NCBI GenBank assembly: GCA_015486775.1
Contig: WFRA01000345.1
Span: 1 to 5,299 of the forward strand
DNA length: 5,299 bases
Direction of reading: 5' to 3'
DNA from: Kiritimatiellales bacterium
GTDB lineage: Bacteria; Verrucomicrobiota; Kiritimatiellia; Kiritimatiellales; Pontiellaceae
Shown here: in pieces, positions 4,881 to 5,299 of the stretch
How the letters are laid out: every line of letters starts with the position of its first letter
How positions within the stretch are numbered: the first letter of the stretch is position 1
The notes under the pieces: generated by a model
What the model saw: only the letters and a program-made list of their open reading frames with translations
Database searches by the model: none
What the model was told of the DNA's origin: nothing
Made by a program: the position numbers and the translations under genes

Positions 4881-4915
4881 CCTTGTTCAATATTCAACAT
4901 TCTCCATTCTCCTTC
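4881..4915. repeat. Degenerate 7-bp tandem repeat
   Basis: Five consecutive heptamers can be laid out: CCTTGTT, CAATATT, CAACATT, CTCCATT, CTCCTTC. The middle three end in ATT. The pyrimidine-rich end runs into the start codon of the following gene, leaving it without a visible ribosome site. From memory, similar attc/ttcaat-rich strings recur between genes in several phyla; not checked. Confidence 0.5.
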
Positions 4916-4922
4916 TCTTTCC

Positions 4923-5299
4923 ATGAAACACGTTCCTTTTACCCAAAAAATTCTAGAGGATTGGGCCGGTGCCAAAACCTTCCGCGACGGCATGACGCTT
5001 TTTGAGCGCGGCAAGGTGGAGAAGGTGGTCTTCGACCATCCATTTGTGACCGGGCAGCTCTCGATCGGCATCCGCGGGATGCGTAGCAAGTTTGAGGTGC
5101 TTCCGGACGGACTGGTCGAAAACCATTGCCCGTGCCGCGAAAACCGGGAGGAGGGGCGGATCTGCGCGCACCTCGTCGCGCTGGGGCTGGAGGCGGTGCG
5201 GCTCTACTCCGATCCGCAGCGGGTGGATAAACTCCAAGAGGAGCAACGCCGAGCGGAGCGGTTGGCGGCATTCGACGAAACCGCATATCACTCCCGCGA
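4923..5299 (+). CDS. SWIM zinc-finger protein, N-terminal part; probably a SNF2/DEAD-type helicase (cut by window end)
   Basis: The frame is open from the ATG at 4923 to the window edge, giving 125 residues and no stop. Residues 69-83 read CPCRENREEGRICAH, a SWIM motif (CxC-x9-CxH) with zinc ligands expected at Cys69, Cys71, Cys81 and His83. The part before it (FRDGMTLFERGKVEKVVF, 20-37) matches the way SWIM domains of bacterial SNF2-family helicases begin: an F-x-x-G-x-x-L-x-x-x-G-x-V segment followed by a small beta domain. A charged helix follows (99-117). In known proteins of this type the ATPase motor lies hundreds of residues downstream, so none of its motifs could be visible here; the helicase call is inference. 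A stand-alone SWIM protein is possible. No Shine-Dalgarno sequence precedes the ATG: the bases before it are almost all pyrimidines. Met24 (4992) is a less likely start, since it would remove residues that fit the family. Confidence 0.75.
   Translation, partial: MKHVPFTQKILEDWAGAKTFRDGMTLFERGKVEKVVFDHPFVTGQLSIGIRGMRSKFEVLPDGLVENHCPCRENREEGRICAHLVALGLEAVRLYSDPQRVDKLQEEQRRAERLAAFDETAYHSR

Overview
The window reads as a piece of a Gram-negative bacterial chromosome with moderately high GC. It carries kdsA, so the cell makes Kdo for an outer-membrane lipopolysaccharide. The long intergenic stretches are built from short hairpins, TTCCAA-n3-TTGGAA palindromes and imperfect gactt/attc-rich repeats. 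From memory this style fits the PVC group (Kiritimatiellota, Lentisphaerota or Verrucomicrobiota). That placement is an inference from style and could not be checked here.

Left part (1-3726): four genes on the + strand, closely packed, possibly one transcription unit. They are a short nitroreductase-family flavoprotein (39-554), an unrecognised five-helix membrane protein whose start overlaps the nitroreductase stop (541-1074), a CPA2-type cation/proton antiporter fused to a C-terminal PTS EIIA (PtsN-like) domain (1119-2837), and kdsA (2914-3726). The KdsA protein has all four residues of the metal-dependent class. Its job, Kdo-8-phosphate synthesis, is the only pathway role in the window that is firm. 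No functional link between the four genes is evident beyond adjacency.

Middle part (3727-4224): 498 bases without a convincing gene, packed with compact hairpins, several of them 7-bp stems on 3-nt loops, then two copies of a palindrome family with the form GTC-n-CAA-n-TTG-n-GAC. Open frames across it are judged to be by-products of the repeats.

Right part (4225-5299): an ORF6N-domain protein gene (4225-4803) that carries two more copies of the same palindrome family inside its coding sequence, both perfect (29 bp and 25 bp), exactly 60 bp apart and in the same codon phase. This coupling of an ORF6N DNA-binding-type gene with a palindrome family both upstream and in frame inside the gene is the most interesting signal here; it may be a self-regulating or selfish gene-plus-repeat unit. 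After it come 119 bases of simple repeats and then the start of a gene cut by the window edge (4923-5299). Its SWIM zinc-binding motif suggests the N-terminus of a SNF2/DEAD-type helicase.
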